DNA of 64,000 nt from the NCBI GenBank assembly GCA_963730225.1, contig CAVSQX010000002.1, positions 1,240,001 through 1,304,000 on the forward strand. Reading direction: 5' to 3'. Source of the DNA: CAVSQX01 sp963730225 (GTDB taxonomy: Bacteria > Planctomycetota > Phycisphaerae > Tepidisphaerales > Tepidisphaeraceae). Below, one piece after another: positions 38,811 to 49,082 of this stretch (its first letter is position 1; the number at the start of each line of letters is the position of its first letter). The notes beneath the pieces were generated by a model that saw nothing but the letters and a program-made list of their open reading frames with translations, searched no databases and was not told the origin of the DNA. The translations under genes were made by a program, and so were the position numbers.

Positions 38811-39126
38811 GGCTCTGTCTCGACCCTCTGAAAACCGAGTGTGGCCGGCATAGAATTGGGCATCATGTTGACCTGCAAATCACCACGGAAGGTGATGCGG
38901 GTTGCCCATTATTTGGCCAGCCAATTCCTTCCGACGTATTCCAGTAAATTTTCGCGCAAGGATTTCACCCTGCCGCAACTGTTTGCCTGCCTGGTCGTGC
39001 GGGAGCAGCAGCGGCAGACCTATCGGCAGACCGAGGCGCTGCTGCGCGACGCCGATCATTGGTGCCGCGACATCGGCATGGGCAAGGTTCCCGATCACAA
39101 CACGCTGTTCCGGGCCTTCCACACGC
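38811..39126 (+). mobile_element. 5' fragment of a DDE insertion sequence (left copy)
   Basis: 316 bp carrying the outer end of the element and the first ~95 codons of its transposase (GTG start at 38841; LGIMLTCKSPRKVMRVAHY, FSRKDFTLPQLFACLVVREQQRQT). The same sequence recurs inverted at 39594-39909 with only a few base differences, some synonymous. The fragment stops abruptly at 39126, where it abuts the right copy. Confidence 0.8.
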
Positions 39127-39909
39127 GGGGGCTTTGGCGGTCGGCCGGCCGACGCCGGTCTTGATCAGCGAGCGAATGGACAGGCCGAGCCGTGCGATGC
39201 GATGGTTGGATTCGCTGTCGTAGCCAGCGTCGGCCAGCACGTGCTTGAGCCGCCGGCCGGGCAAGCGTCGCTTGGCATCGATCAGCAACGGCTCAAAGTC
39301 CGGATGGTCCGAGCCCATGCCGATGCGGGCACGGGCCGAGAGGATCAGATGGGTGGCGGTGTCGATCGCCATCGCCAGCTTCGGGGTCCGCTTGGCCGAG
39401 CGGGATCGGCGGGAATCCGCGGTTTGGCCGTGGCCGGCGGCGTAGTGCCGGCAACGCCGCTCGTAATGGCGGCTGCGATGGTGCGTGTCATAGAGAGTGG
39501 AGTCGATGGCCGCCGTGGAACCCAGCAGCCTTGCCACCGCAAACCACTCGGTCAGCGCATCGAGCAATTTTCCGGCGCGGCGGCCAAGCCGCAGCGTGTG
39601 GAAGGCCCGGAACAACGTGTTGTGATCGGGAACTTTGCCCATGCCGATGTCGCGGCACCAATGATCGGCGTCGCGCAGCAGCGCCTCGGTCTGCCGATAC
39701 GTCTGTCGCTGCTGCTCCCGCACCACCAGGCAGGCAAACAGTTGCGGCAGGGTGAAATCCTTGCGCGAAAATTTACTGGAATACGTCGGAAGGAATTGGC
39801 TGGCCAAATAATGGGCAACCCGCATCACCTTCCGTGGTGATTTGCAGGTCAACATGATGCCCAATTCTATGCCGGCCACACTCGGTTTTCAGAGGGTCGA
39901 GACAGAGCC
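39127..39909 (-). mobile_element. 3'-truncated DDE insertion sequence (right copy, IS4/IS5-type transposase)
   Basis: The transposase starts at 39879 and is readable for about 250 codons: the N-terminal domain shared with the left copy, then AAIDSTLYDTHH (first catalytic Asp), TPKLAMAIDTATHLILS, and HVLADAGYDSESNHR (second Asp), ending near IKTGVGRPTAKAP. The C-terminal third with the catalytic Glu is missing because the sequence passes into the inverted left copy at about 39126. Neither copy can encode a working transposase. This is a DDE transposase of pfam01609 type; the exact IS group was not determined. Confidence 0.8.
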
Positions 39910-39920
39910 GGTCGGGAGTC

Positions 39921-40096
39921 TTTGATCGGGTGGATGCGTTGGCGGCCGCGGGGGCGCTGGGTCGATTCCAATCCCAAACGCCGGGCGGTCCGTTTCTGCC
40001 AGGGCTGCGCTTCGTACGGTCGGCCCCGCTTGAAGCACAGTCGTATCGCATCCAATTCCCTCGACGTTTCGGCTCGGTTCACCCAAGGCGGTTGTT
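39921..40096 (-). pseudogene. C-terminal remnant of a REP-associated tyrosine transposase (RAYT)
   Basis: The minus-strand frame reads WVNRAETSRELDAIRLCFKR, GRPYEAQPWQKRTARRLGLE and STQRPRGRQ. This matches the usual end of RAYT/IS200-like transposases (WVN..T..EL.ALR.S..RG.PFG...W...TA..LGLE.TLRPRGRP). The N-terminal HUH catalytic part is absent. The frame runs without a stop into a half-REP palindrome (GACTCCCGACC) and then the IS end, so the IS or a deletion removed the natural end. Confidence 0.65.
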
Positions 40097-40114
40097 ACAT
40101 GCGCACGGTAGTTC

Positions 40115-41848
40115 CTATGGCTGGGCTGGGGAGGATTGGGAATCCTTCAGCACCTGATCCTCGGCTTTGTCGATTTCCGTGTCGGGCATGCCCAGGTACT
40201 GGTGCACGCGCAAATCGGTCACGTTCTTCAGCCGCAGATTTGGGACATCGTCGCCGTGCTTGGCCTGGATGTTGGTGAAGGCGGCGTTTTGCACGTCATC
40301 GAGCACGAACGGCGATCGCATGTCATCGTGATCGTAAGAGAGTTTCACGTCGTCGAAATCAATTCCGCGCACGTGGCGGATGTAAAATCCATAGGCCGGT
40401 GAATCGCCGAACATGGATGGTTCGGGATAGGTTTTGATTTTCTCCGCGGGCTGGGAGGTGGCCCATTTCTCCGGTGCGCCGCCGCGGCAGAAAATCTGGA
40501 TGTGGCTGAGCTGAATGTCAGCGACGTCGTGATCGGGAACGCCGCTGATGATGGAGGCGTAGCGCGGGTCGACATCGTACGCCACGAGGTTGCTGATGTT
40601 GATGCGCTGGAGGGTACCGACTTCGGTGCCCTTGGGCGCTCGCAGCCGGGCGCCGAGCCGGAGAAAAATCGGCGAGTTCTGCACGTGCCGCATCGTGATG
40701 TTGGAAATGCAGACATCTTCCAGCGGCCCGCCATCGACTTGCTCCAGCGCCAGTCCCCGGCAGAAGTCGAACACGCAGTTGCTGATGGTGACGTTGCGAA
40801 ACCCGCCGTTGGCTTCGGTTCCCATTTTGATGCGGCCGGTGGGGCCTTGTTTGTTGCCGCCTGCAATCGTTTGCGTAAAGGGCTCGCAAGTTCCGTCCAG
40901 CAGCGTTCCAACCACGTATCCGCTGACCTGGCAATTGGTAATCGTGATGTTCTCCGCCGGTTTGTTGAAGCCCAGGGCGTAATCGGCCTTGAGGCAAATG
41001 CCATCGTCGTAGGGTGAATTCACATAACAATTGGAAACGCGCACATTCCGGCAACTGTCGATGTCCATGCCGTCGCGGTTGGTATCGATCTTGAGATTGT
41101 CGAGCGTGAGATTGTCGATCCCCGTCGCCAGGATGCCGAAATGCCCGCCGCCGAAGATGTAAAAATCACGAAGCGTGACGTTCTTGCAGAGCTTGAGCGC
41201 GATCGCCTTGTCCCCCTGCCCATCGTGCAGCGTGTCGCGCTTGTTCGGATACGTCGGCTCACGATCGCGATCCTGCGAAGCCCGCGTGGTCGGCGTCTCA
41301 TCCGGCATTGTGGTCAGCGGATTGGCCGGCGGCGCTTCCGTTTTGCCGATTCCCGCGCCCGGCTTTCCCGCGCCGCGCACCAGCCCCTGGCTTCCATCAA
41401 TTCCACCCTGGCCGACGATCGCAACGTTCTGGATGTTCTCGCCCCAAATCAGGCTATTGTGAAAGTGCGTGTGTCCGAAGTCCTGATATTTGTCGAACGC
41501 ATTGGGCTCCGGCGCATTGTACGATGGATCCCCGCTGCCTGCCTTGGCCGGCGGGGCAGCGGCGATCACCGCGCCCTGATCCAGGTAAATCGTCACGTTG
41601 CTTTTGAGATGGATCGAATAACACTTGTATCGCCCCGCCGGCAGATACACGGTTCCGCCGCCCGCCTTCGATGCCGCGTCGATCGCCTGATTGATCGCGT
41701 CGGTATCCAGTGCCGTTCCATCTCCTGCGGCTCCAAAATGTTTGACGTCAAACGAATTGCCCGCCATGGAATCGGGCTGAGCGCGATCGACCAGCGGCAG
41801 CAGCATCGTCAGCAGGCCACAGGCGAACAAAATGGCTTTTTGGTTCAT
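40115..41848 (-). CDS. Exported GH28 (polygalacturonase-like) glycoside hydrolase
   Basis: 577 residues with a signal peptide (ILFACGLLTMLLPLVDRAQP). The pectin-lyase-type beta-helix start FDVKHFGAAGDGTALDTDAINQAI is typical of GH28. Active-site segments: NRDGMDIDSCRNV (family NTDGxD), SPYDDGICLK (in place of GDDCIxxK, Asp-Asp kept) and GRIKMGTE (the RIK motif). The His of the usual GHG motif is not evident. An insertion of about 70 residues with Pro/Thr-rich sequence (APPANPLTTMPDETPTTRAS) sits between the first coils. It lies 46 bp after the porin gene on the same strand, suggesting joint uptake and breakdown of an oligosaccharide. Confidence 0.88.
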   Translation of the reverse strand: MNQKAILFACGLLTMLLPLVDRAQPDSMAGNSFDVKHFGAAGDGTALDTDAINQAIDAASKAGGGTVYLPAGRYKCYSIHLKSNVTIYLDQGAVIAAAPPAKAGSGDPSYNAPEPNAFDKYQDFGHTHFHNSLIWGENIQNVAIVGQGGIDGSQGLVRGAGKPGAGIGKTEAPPANPLTTMPDETPTTRASQDRDREPTYPNKRDTLHDGQGDKAIALKLCKNVTLRDFYIFGGGHFGILATGIDNLTLDNLKIDTNRDGMDIDSCRNVRVSNCYVNSPYDDGICLKADYALGFNKPAENITITNCQVSGYVVGTLLDGTCEPFTQTIAGGNKQGPTGRIKMGTEANGGFRNVTISNCVFDFCRGLALEQVDGGPLEDVCISNITMRHVQNSPIFLRLGARLRAPKGTEVGTLQRINISNLVAYDVDPRYASIISGVPDHDVADIQLSHIQIFCRGGAPEKWATSQPAEKIKTYPEPSMFGDSPAYGFYIRHVRGIDFDDVKLSYDHDDMRSPFVLDDVQNAAFTNIQAKHGDDVPNLRLKNVTDLRVHQYLGMPDTEIDKAEDQVLKDSQSSPAQP

Positions 41849-41894
41849 GGGCGGAAATCTTCCCTTGGCTGCGCCCCCGAAGCAAGTCGGACGA

Positions 41895-43308
41895 TCAGAT
41901 CCAAATCTGGAATTGCAATCTCAGCACGAATTCGTTGTGACCGTTGTCTTTCAGAATTCCCAGGGCATCGGAATCCACCGGCGATCCGACGGGCAGCCAG
42001 GTCGCATCGAGCGTCACCTTGGCGTTCTGCTTGTGAATGTAATAGTTGGCTCCGAGGGTGATTTCCTGCGTAGTGAAATGGGTCAGCCCGGTCGTGCTTC
42101 CTTCGGGCAGGAAGACGTAATCGTAGCGCGCGAACGGCTCAAATTTCTGGTCGATGATGTAAGCGAACTGGGCCATGAATCCCGGATCGTAGTAGTAACC
42201 AGGATGCACGCCCTGATTGGAGTGCAGATCGCGGTAGGTTCCCAGGTACTGCGCCGTAGAGCGACCATCCGCTGACGGTGTTGAATTGAGCGTCGACGGT
42301 GTGGAACAGAACATCATTGGCGCCGGCCTGTGAATAATCGGCTCCGGCTCCGAGCACGAGAATATTCTGCTTGGCGCCCAGCGACGTGAAGCCGGAATCG
42401 TACTGGGCAAATCCGTTGAGCCCAGGCTTGCGCTGGCAGATGGCGAGAATTTCACCGCGGGTGGAAACACCGAAATCGGTCGGCGTGACGCCCGATCCAC
42501 CGGTGATGCCCGCGCCCAATCCGCCGGCATCGAAGAATTTTGTGTTGACGCTGTTGAACCCGTCGTGAAGGACAAGCTGGCCGCGCAGATCATCGTGATC
42601 GTAAATCAGCGAAGCGCCCTGAACGCGTCCCGTTTGGCCGCCGCCCAGCGTCGCTTCCAGGAACGAACGGTCGACAGCCATCAGCGTCGCTTCGGAGAGG
42701 TTTCTCTCGTGGAAAATCGGATCCTTGAATTGCCCGACTTTCAGCGAGAAGGGGGATTGCCCGAAATGATAACTGGCGTAGGCGTCCAGCACGCTCAGCG
42801 CAGCGCCCTGATCGGCCTGGAATTGAAACCAGTAATAAATCTGCGAGGTGAAATTGCCCTGGAAGACCAGACGCAAGCGGGTGAGATCGAATCCGTTTTG
42901 CGTGTCGTAGCCGGTAGCGCCGGTTTCACCGCCGCCTTTGGGAGGAATGCTCTCGCGGTATGCGGTGTCGTTGCGAATATCCACTAGCAGTTGAGGATTC
43001 AGCGAGAACGCGCCGTCTTTTGTCGCAAAGACAAACCCAACCGTCGGATCGACACCGCCGTTGAGCGGCGTACCCATGTTAAACATGCTGGAGAAATGCG
43101 GTGGTGGAATTGTGGGGGCCGCCGCGACGTCGCCTGGCTGCGATGCTTGGTTTGCCTGCTGAGCTTTGAGTTGATCCACTTCGCTCTGAAGATTCTGCAC
43201 CTGTTGCGTCAGTTGTTGATCGTCGGCGGCAAATACATGGCTTGACGCCGCCAAGGCCAGCGCGACCGCGGAAGACAGGGCCAGGAACGATTGTTTCTTG
43301 CTGTTCAT
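41895..43308 (-). CDS. OprO/OprP-like outer-membrane porin (frame broken near 42260)
   Basis: About 470 aa after one correction. ATG 43308 has GGAG about 10 bases upstream. Signal peptide to about residue 27 (AASSHVFAADD), then a coiled-coil stretch (QLTQQVQNLQSEVDQLKAQQ), which usually forms the periplasmic trimer stalk, and a 16- or 18-strand-type barrel (GFDLTRLRLVFQGNF, YYWFQFQADQ, LKVGQFKDPI). The first frame reaches WSLYGA; the second continues AQYLGTYRDLHSN and ends FVLRLQFQIWI with the terminal aromatic pattern of porins. It probably supplies substrate for the GH28/periplasm. The 286-bp upstream region is AT-rich and holds no gene. Confidence 0.82.
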
Positions 43309-43594
43309 TTGCGCGATCTCCAAGGGCCTAAAGCGACATTATCGTAAGTTGAACTAAAACTACATTAAAAGTAGGAATTTGCAAGTATTGGTGTCTGGAA
43401 TGACAGACAATTTCATAAATTCAGATTCTCATTGATTTTATGCGATTTTGTGGGAGGTTTTGCGATGTTTTTGTAGCAATTGTGGTCGAATTTTGGTTGT
43501 TCGCATGTCGTGGCCAGCGGGCATAAATTTTCTCGAATTGACGAGCTGAGCCCAGATCGGTTATCCTAACAAAATACGAACAACGGGGAACGCA

Positions 43595-44305
43595 ATGCAC
43601 GCCAATTCAAAGGCACAGTTGCTGCGCGCGTTGGAGGGAAAACAATCCCTTCAGCGACGGCACGATTCATTTCACAGTGGTTTGGATCTGCTCGATGAGC
43701 TTGCTCCCGGCGGAGCTTTTCGCTTCGGCGCGGTGCATGAGCTGCTCTGGGATCGGCGTGCCGGAGCGGCGCCGGCATCCGTCGCCCTGCTGTTGGCGCG
43801 AGCGGCAGGCAACGGGGCCATCGCCTGGAGCGATCCGCAGCGCGAAATTTATCCCCCCGCCTTGGCGCAATGGGGAATCGATCTGCGCCGCGTGATTCTG
43901 CTGCGGCCCAAAGATTCAACCGAAGAATTGTGGGCCGTCGCCGAATGTCTGCGCTGCGGTGGGCTGAGCGCGACGGTGGCGATGATCGCCCATCTGAACC
44001 GTGTGCAGGCTCGAAGATTACAGTTGGCGGCCGAGAGCGGTGGGGGAGTGGGAATTTTTTTGCGCCCCAACATCGCCGGCGAAAAAGATTACGCCGCCGC
44101 CACGCGCTGGCTGGTTCGGCCCGCCGTCGGCGATGGGCAAACCCAGCGCTGGAGCATCGAGTTGGTGCACGGTCATGGAGGACATGTCGGGAAAAATGTT
44201 CTCCTGGGGGTCAGCCGTGAATCCGGAAAAACAATTGTTGTGCGTGCATCTTCCCCATTGGCCCATCGACCGCCTGCGCCGGCGTCGCAGCGAGCTACGG
44301 GGTAA
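43595..44305 (+). CDS. imuA: ImuA-like RecA-fold protein of the mutagenesis cassette
   Basis: 236 residues. ImuA/SulA-type proteins accompany ImuB and DnaE2 in damage-induced mutagenesis. Visible features are SFHSGLDLLDELAPGGAFRFGAVHELLW at the N-terminus (the RecA-like entry, with no canonical Walker A), ILLRPKDSTEELWAVAECLRCGGLSATV, and the family C-terminus ending LAHRPPAPASQ. It overlaps imuB by 89 bp, so translation is probably coupled. The 286-bp upstream region was scanned for a LexA-type palindrome without a convincing hit. Confidence 0.85.
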   Translation: MHANSKAQLLRALEGKQSLQRRHDSFHSGLDLLDELAPGGAFRFGAVHELLWDRRAGAAPASVALLLARAAGNGAIAWSDPQREIYPPALAQWGIDLRRVILLRPKDSTEELWAVAECLRCGGLSATVAMIAHLNRVQARRLQLAAESGGGVGIFLRPNIAGEKDYAAATRWLVRPAVGDGQTQRWSIELVHGHGGHVGKNVLLGVSRESGKTIVVRASSPLAHRPPAPASQRATG

Positions 44306-45676
44306 ACCCACGGTGCTGATGGCGACCGTTGGAACCAGACAGATCATCACCGATGTCAGCCCCGAAGTTTCCCGTGCGATTGTGGCGGGCATGACGCTGA
44401 CGCAGGCCCGATCACACGATGCGGGAATTTTTGTCGCCCCCGCCCAGCCGCAGGAAGATGCCCGATCGCTTGAGGCGCTGGCCCGATGGCTCATGCGTTT
44501 CAGCCCCAATGTGGCGATCGATCCCCCGGCGTCGATTTTTCTGGATGCGTCCGGCTTGCAGCGGATTTTTGGAGACATCCAGACGCTGCGGCAGCGTATC
44601 TCGAAGCCGCGCTGGAAAAATTGCGGTTGACAGCCCGAATCGCCGCTGCTCCCACCGCCGCCGCGGCGTGGGCGCTGGCGGTGCGCGGGGGAAAATCCGT
44701 CGACCCGTTGCCCATCGCCGCGCTTCGGCTGGAGGAAATCACCACGGGGCAATTGCGGGCATTGGGGATCAACACCATCGGCCTGCTGCTGCGATTGCCG
44801 CGGGAGCAATTGGTCTCGCGGTTTGGGCCGGGGATTTTGCATCGCATCGATCAGTTAAACGGAGATATTCCCGAGCCGTTGGTCTGGCTGACGCCGCACG
44901 TTCCCATCGCCGCCGAGATGGAATTTGAATCGGCGATCGAGTCGCTGGAAGCAATTCATCTGGCCCTGCGGGAATTGATCGGGCAGGTGGCGGGGCAGTT
45001 GGAGCGGCGCGGATTGGGGGCGCGGGAAATGCGATTGAAATTTTCCCCGCCGTACGCAACGGCGGTGGAAAAAATCGTGCGATTAACTCGCCCCTGCCGC
45101 AATACGGCGATGCTGTTCAACCTGTTGAGTTGCGCCGTGGAGACGCTGGAAATCGACGAGGGAGTTCTGGCGATGGGGTTGTCGGTCAGCAGCACCCAGC
45201 GATTGGGCGACGCCCAGCCGGCGATGATCGGCGGAGAAGAAGAGCGATCGGCCCGGCAGGTGGATCATCTGATCGAGCGTCTGCGGGCACGGCTCGATCG
45301 CGCCGTGGAATGGGCCGCTCTGGTGGAATCGTACCTGCCGGAGCGGGCGTTTTTGTGCTCGGAGCAATCGACGGCTGCGACGGCCGCCGCTCTGGAATCT
45401 CCCCGGCCGCTGCGGCTGCTCAACGCCCCGGAGGAAATTCGGGTGATGGTTCGCCCCTCGCAAAGCCGCGAGGGATTGCCCGTTTCTTTCAGCGATCTGG
45501 AATTGACTCATCGCCTGAGCGAAGTGCGCGGGCCCGAGCGCATCGGCGGGCAATGGTGGAACGGGCGATGGAAAACGCGCGATTATTTCGACGTGCAGGA
45601 TGAGGCGGGCAAACGCTATTGGATTTTTCGCGTGGTGGAAACGCGGCGATGGTATCTGCACGGAATTTTCGGATGA
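44217..45676 (+). CDS. imuB: ImuB, inactive Y-family polymerase-like protein (frame broken near 44595)
   Basis: About 486 aa after restoring one G near 44595 (TLRAAYLEAALEKLRL). The GTG at 44217 is chosen for the family start LCVHLPHWPIDRLRRRR. ImuB links ImuA, DnaE2 and the sliding clamp at lesions and lacks polymerase activity. Here the Y-family core is recognisable (VAIDPPASIFLDASGLQRIFG, AAAPTAAAAWALAV, LGINTIGLLLRLPREQLVSRFG) with polymerase acidic residues missing, as is typical. The C-terminal region (MVRPSQSREGLPVSF, ERIGGQWWNG, RDYFDVQDEAGKRYWIFR) is family-typical. It ends 7 bp before the dnaE2 start. Confidence 0.87.
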
Positions 45677-45683
45677 GCATGCC

Positions 45684-48600
45684 GTGCCCGAGCAACCCGA
45701 GCCAAAATTTCGCCCGGTGATTCCAGACCCGCCCGCGCAGCCCCGTCGGAATTTCCGTATGCGGAGCTGGATGTCACGACGAATTTTTCCTTTCTGCGCG
45801 GAGCGTCGCATCCGGATGAAATGGTTTATCGAGCCGCGGAATTGGGATACACCGCCATCGCCGTCACCGATGTGAACAGCGTGGCCGGCATAGTGCGGGC
45901 GCACGTGGCGGCCAAAGAGAGTGGAATGAAATTGTGCATCGGATCGCGCCTGCGACTTTCCGATGCGCCCGATCTGCTGGCGTGGGCGGAAAGTCGGGAG
46001 GGATACGCCAATCTGTGCCGGTTACTCACCCGCGGAAAACGCCGGACGGAAAAAGGATCGTGCCAGTTGCAACTGGCGGATTTGCTCGGCGGCTGCGAGG
46101 GATTGCTGGCCGCGGTGGTTTCGCAGGGCATCGATCCGGAAAAAAAGTATCCGCCGCTGCACGGAGCGATCGCGGCACTGAAGGATGCCGTGGGCGATCG
46201 GCTGTCGCTAACCATTTCGCGCCTGGGACAGGGAACCGATCAAACCATCGAGCGCGAATCAAAAAAGCTGGCGAAATTTTTTGATGTGCATCTGCTGGCG
46301 ACGAATCAATCGCATTATCACGAGCCGCAGCGGCGAAGCTTGCAGGATGTGCTGGCCTGCGTGCGGCACGGCTGCGCCATCGATCAGGCCGGATTTCGCC
46401 TCTTTGCCAACAACGACCGATTTCTAAAACCCCCCGAGCAAATGCACGAGTTGTTCGCCGACATTCCTCATGCCTTGCGCCGCGGCATCGAGATCGCCCG
46501 GCGCTGTCAGTTCAATCTGAGCGAGCTGCGCTACGAATATCCCGACGAAGTTGTGCCGCCGGAGAAAACGGCGGTTGAATATCTGACCGAATTGACGTGG
46601 ATCGGAGCGGCCGAGCGTTATCCCGACGGCGTGCCGGCAAAAGTGCGCCGGTTGATCGAGCATGAACTGGTGTTGATCGAGCAGTTGAAGATCGTGCCGT
46701 ATTTTCTGACGGTTTACGATCTGGTGCGATTCGCCCGCTCGCGCGGAATTCTGTGCCAGGGCCGCGGATCGGCCGCCAATTCCGCCGTCTGCTACTGCAT
46801 CGGCGTCACCAGCGTCGATCCCGATCAGGTGGATCTGCTCTTCGAGCGGTTTGTCTCTGCCGCCCGCGATGAGCCGCCCGACATCGACATCGACTTCGAA
46901 CACGAGCGGCGCGAGGAGGTGATTCAATACGTCTACGAAAAATACGGCCGCGATCGCGCCGCGATGACGGCCGAGGTGATTTCGTACCGGGGTCGATCGG
47001 CCGTGCGCGATGTCGGCAAAGCTATGGGATTGGGATTGGATGCCGTGGAGTCGATTGCCAAACGGCTGGATTGGTGGGATCGCGGAAAACTCACGCCCGA
47101 AAAAATCCGCGAAGTTGGTTTGGACCCGGATGATCGGGCCGTGATGCACGTGTTGAATTTATCGGGCCAATTGCTCGGCTTTCCCCGACATCTGAGCCAG
47201 CACGTCGGCGGCATGGTGATGTGCCGCCGGCCGCTGTGCGAAATCGTCCCGATCGAAAACGCCAGCATGGCCGATCGCACGGTGCTGGAATGGGATAAAG
47301 ATGACATCGAGGCGCTGGGATTGTTGAAGGTGGATGTGTTGGCGCTGGGAATGCTGACCTGCATTTCCAAGGCGATGGGGATGGTGAATGGGTGGGGAAA
47401 TTCGAAGTACGAAATTCGAAATTCGAATCAAATTCGAATGACGAATTCCGAATTTCGTACTTCGAATTTCTCCCGCCTCCTCGCCCTCCACACCATTCCT
47501 CAAAACGACCCTCTCGTCTACGACATGATCTGCAACGCCGACACCATCGGCGTGTTCCAGATCGAATCGCGCGCTCAGATGTCCATGCTTCCACGTCTGA
47601 AGCCGAAAAATTTTTACGATCTGGTGATCGAAGTCGCCATTGTCCGTCCCGGGCCGATTCAGGGAAACATGGTGCATCCCTATCTGCGGCGGCGCGACGG
47701 AATCGAAAAAGTTTCGTATCCGAAGCCGGAATTGGAAAAAGTGCTGGGGTGCACGCTGGGTGTTCCATTGTTTCAGGAACAGGCGATGAAGGTGGCGATG
47801 GTGGCGGCCGGGTTTTCCGCCGCCGAGGCCGATCAGCTTCGGCGAGCCATGGCGGCATGGAGATACAACGGGAAAATCGAACAGTTCCATCGCAAGATCG
47901 TCGACGGCATGATCGCCAACGGATATCAGCAGGCGTTCGCCGAGCAGTGCTTCGAGCAGATCAAGGGGTTCGGCGAATACGGTTTTCCCGAAAGCCATGC
48001 GGCGTCGTTCGCGCTGCTGGTCTACGCCAGCGCGTGGCTGAAGTGCCATCACCCGGCCGAATTCTGCGCGGCGATTCTCAACAGCCAGCCGATGGGATTT
48101 TATGCCCCGGCGCAACTGGTGCGCGATGCGCAGGAACACGGCGTGGACGTGCGGGCGGTCGATGTGAATCACAGCGATTGGGATTGCACGCTGGAAGATT
48201 CGGCCAAAAATTCTCCCGCGGTGCGGCTGGGGTTTCGGATGATCAAGGGATTTCAAACAGCTTGGGCGCAGCACATCGAACAGCGGCGGAAAACATGCGG
48301 AAAGTTCGAATCGATCGATCATTTTCACGAAATGACCGAACTGCCCGTTACCGCCGTGGCGAAGTTGGCCGGAGCCGATGCGTTTGGATCGCTGCCGAAA
48401 AAACGGCGAGATGCGCTGTGGGACACGCTGGCGCTGCCGGCCGAGCGAATGCCGATTCGGGATAAATCTCAATCACCGGCGGCCGCTCTGCCGGCGATGC
48501 AGTTGGGCGAGGAAATCCGCGCGGATTATGGAACCACGGGGTTGTCGCTCAAGGGACATCCGCTGGCTCTGCTGCGCGATCGTCTGAAGCAGCGCGGAAT

Positions 48601-48919
48601 CATTTCGGCGACGGAGGTGTGGAATCTGCGGCACGGCAGTTGGGTCGGCGTGGCTGGCATCGTGCTGGTGCGGCAGCGGCCGGGAACGGCGTCGGGAATC
48701 GTGTTTGAAACTTTGGAAGATGAAACGGGCGTGGTAAATCTGATCATTCGTCCGCATATCTTCGATCAGTATCGCGCCGCCGCCCGGCATGCGTCGCTGC
48801 TGATGGCCCAGGGAAACATCGAGCGGCAGGGAAAAGTTCAGCACATCATGGCGATGCGGCTGTTTGATCTGAGCGAAATGCTGGGCGGATGCGATCAGCC
48901 GTCACGCGATTTCCATTGA
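45684..48919 (+). CDS. dnaE2: Error-prone DNA polymerase DnaE2 (frame broken near 45750; in-frame repeat insertion)
   Basis: About 1078 aa. GTG 45684 opens VPEQPEPKFRPVIP; adding one G near 45750 joins it to EFPYAELDVTTNFSFLRGASHP, the DnaE2 PHP-domain start. Polymerase active-site motif PDIDIDF lies near 46876-46896, followed by YGRDRAAMTAEVISYRGRSAVRD. VGVFQIESRAQMSMLPRLKP-type sequence, FPESHAASFALLVYASAWLK and a C-terminal OB-fold region (VVNLIIRPHIFDQYR) confirm the family. It does translesion synthesis with ImuA and ImuB. About 25 residues near position 570 are encoded by a palindromic repeat (47397-47470) that interrupts the conserved region before TIPQNDPLVYDM. Loop location and intact frame suggest it is tolerated. 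Confidence 0.92.
47397..47470. repeat. Palindromic element inserted in frame within dnaE2
   Basis: Two perfect 22-bp inverted arms (47397-47418 and 47449-47470), built from the unit AAATTCGAA with GTAC inside, enclose a 30-bp AT-rich centre made of the same unit. The composition is unlike the flanking GC-rich gene. It encodes KYEIRNSNQIRMTNSEF and RTSNF in the dnaE2 frame. Confidence 0.85.
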
Positions 48920-49082
48920 GAATCCGATTACCGATCGCCAACAACCCTCCGGCACTCTTGTTCTCGCCATATTATCGACCGCGCCATTTTGTCCAGGCGC
49001 AAAAAATACCGCACCGGATTCTTAAAACAGAAGCGCACCGTTTTTTCCGATAGTAGGGCAGGCAGAAAAAGCGAGGACACCC

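Larger units (their letters stand above)
38811..39909. repeat. Long inverted repeat formed by the two IS copies
   Basis: The arms 38811-39126 and 39594-39909 (316 bp each) are near-identical in opposite orientation, separated by a 467-bp spacer belonging to the right copy. At least four substitutions were seen by eye (for example CTGGTCGTG against CTGGTGGTG), so the arms are separate diverged copies rather than a mirrored assembly artefact. Confidence 0.8.

Noticed and set aside
38811..39909. Long inverted repeat as a replication origin or integron structure
   Set aside because: Both arms encode the N-terminus of the same transposase, so it is explained by two IS copies.
43309..43594. LexA-type operator upstream of imuA
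   Set aside because: CGAACAACGGGGAACG near 43575 has no proper dyad symmetry.
47159..48472. Minus-strand open frame of 437 codons (and a 357-codon plus-strand frame at 47392-48465)
   Set aside because: Both are shadows of dnaE2, whose frame carries all polymerase motifs.
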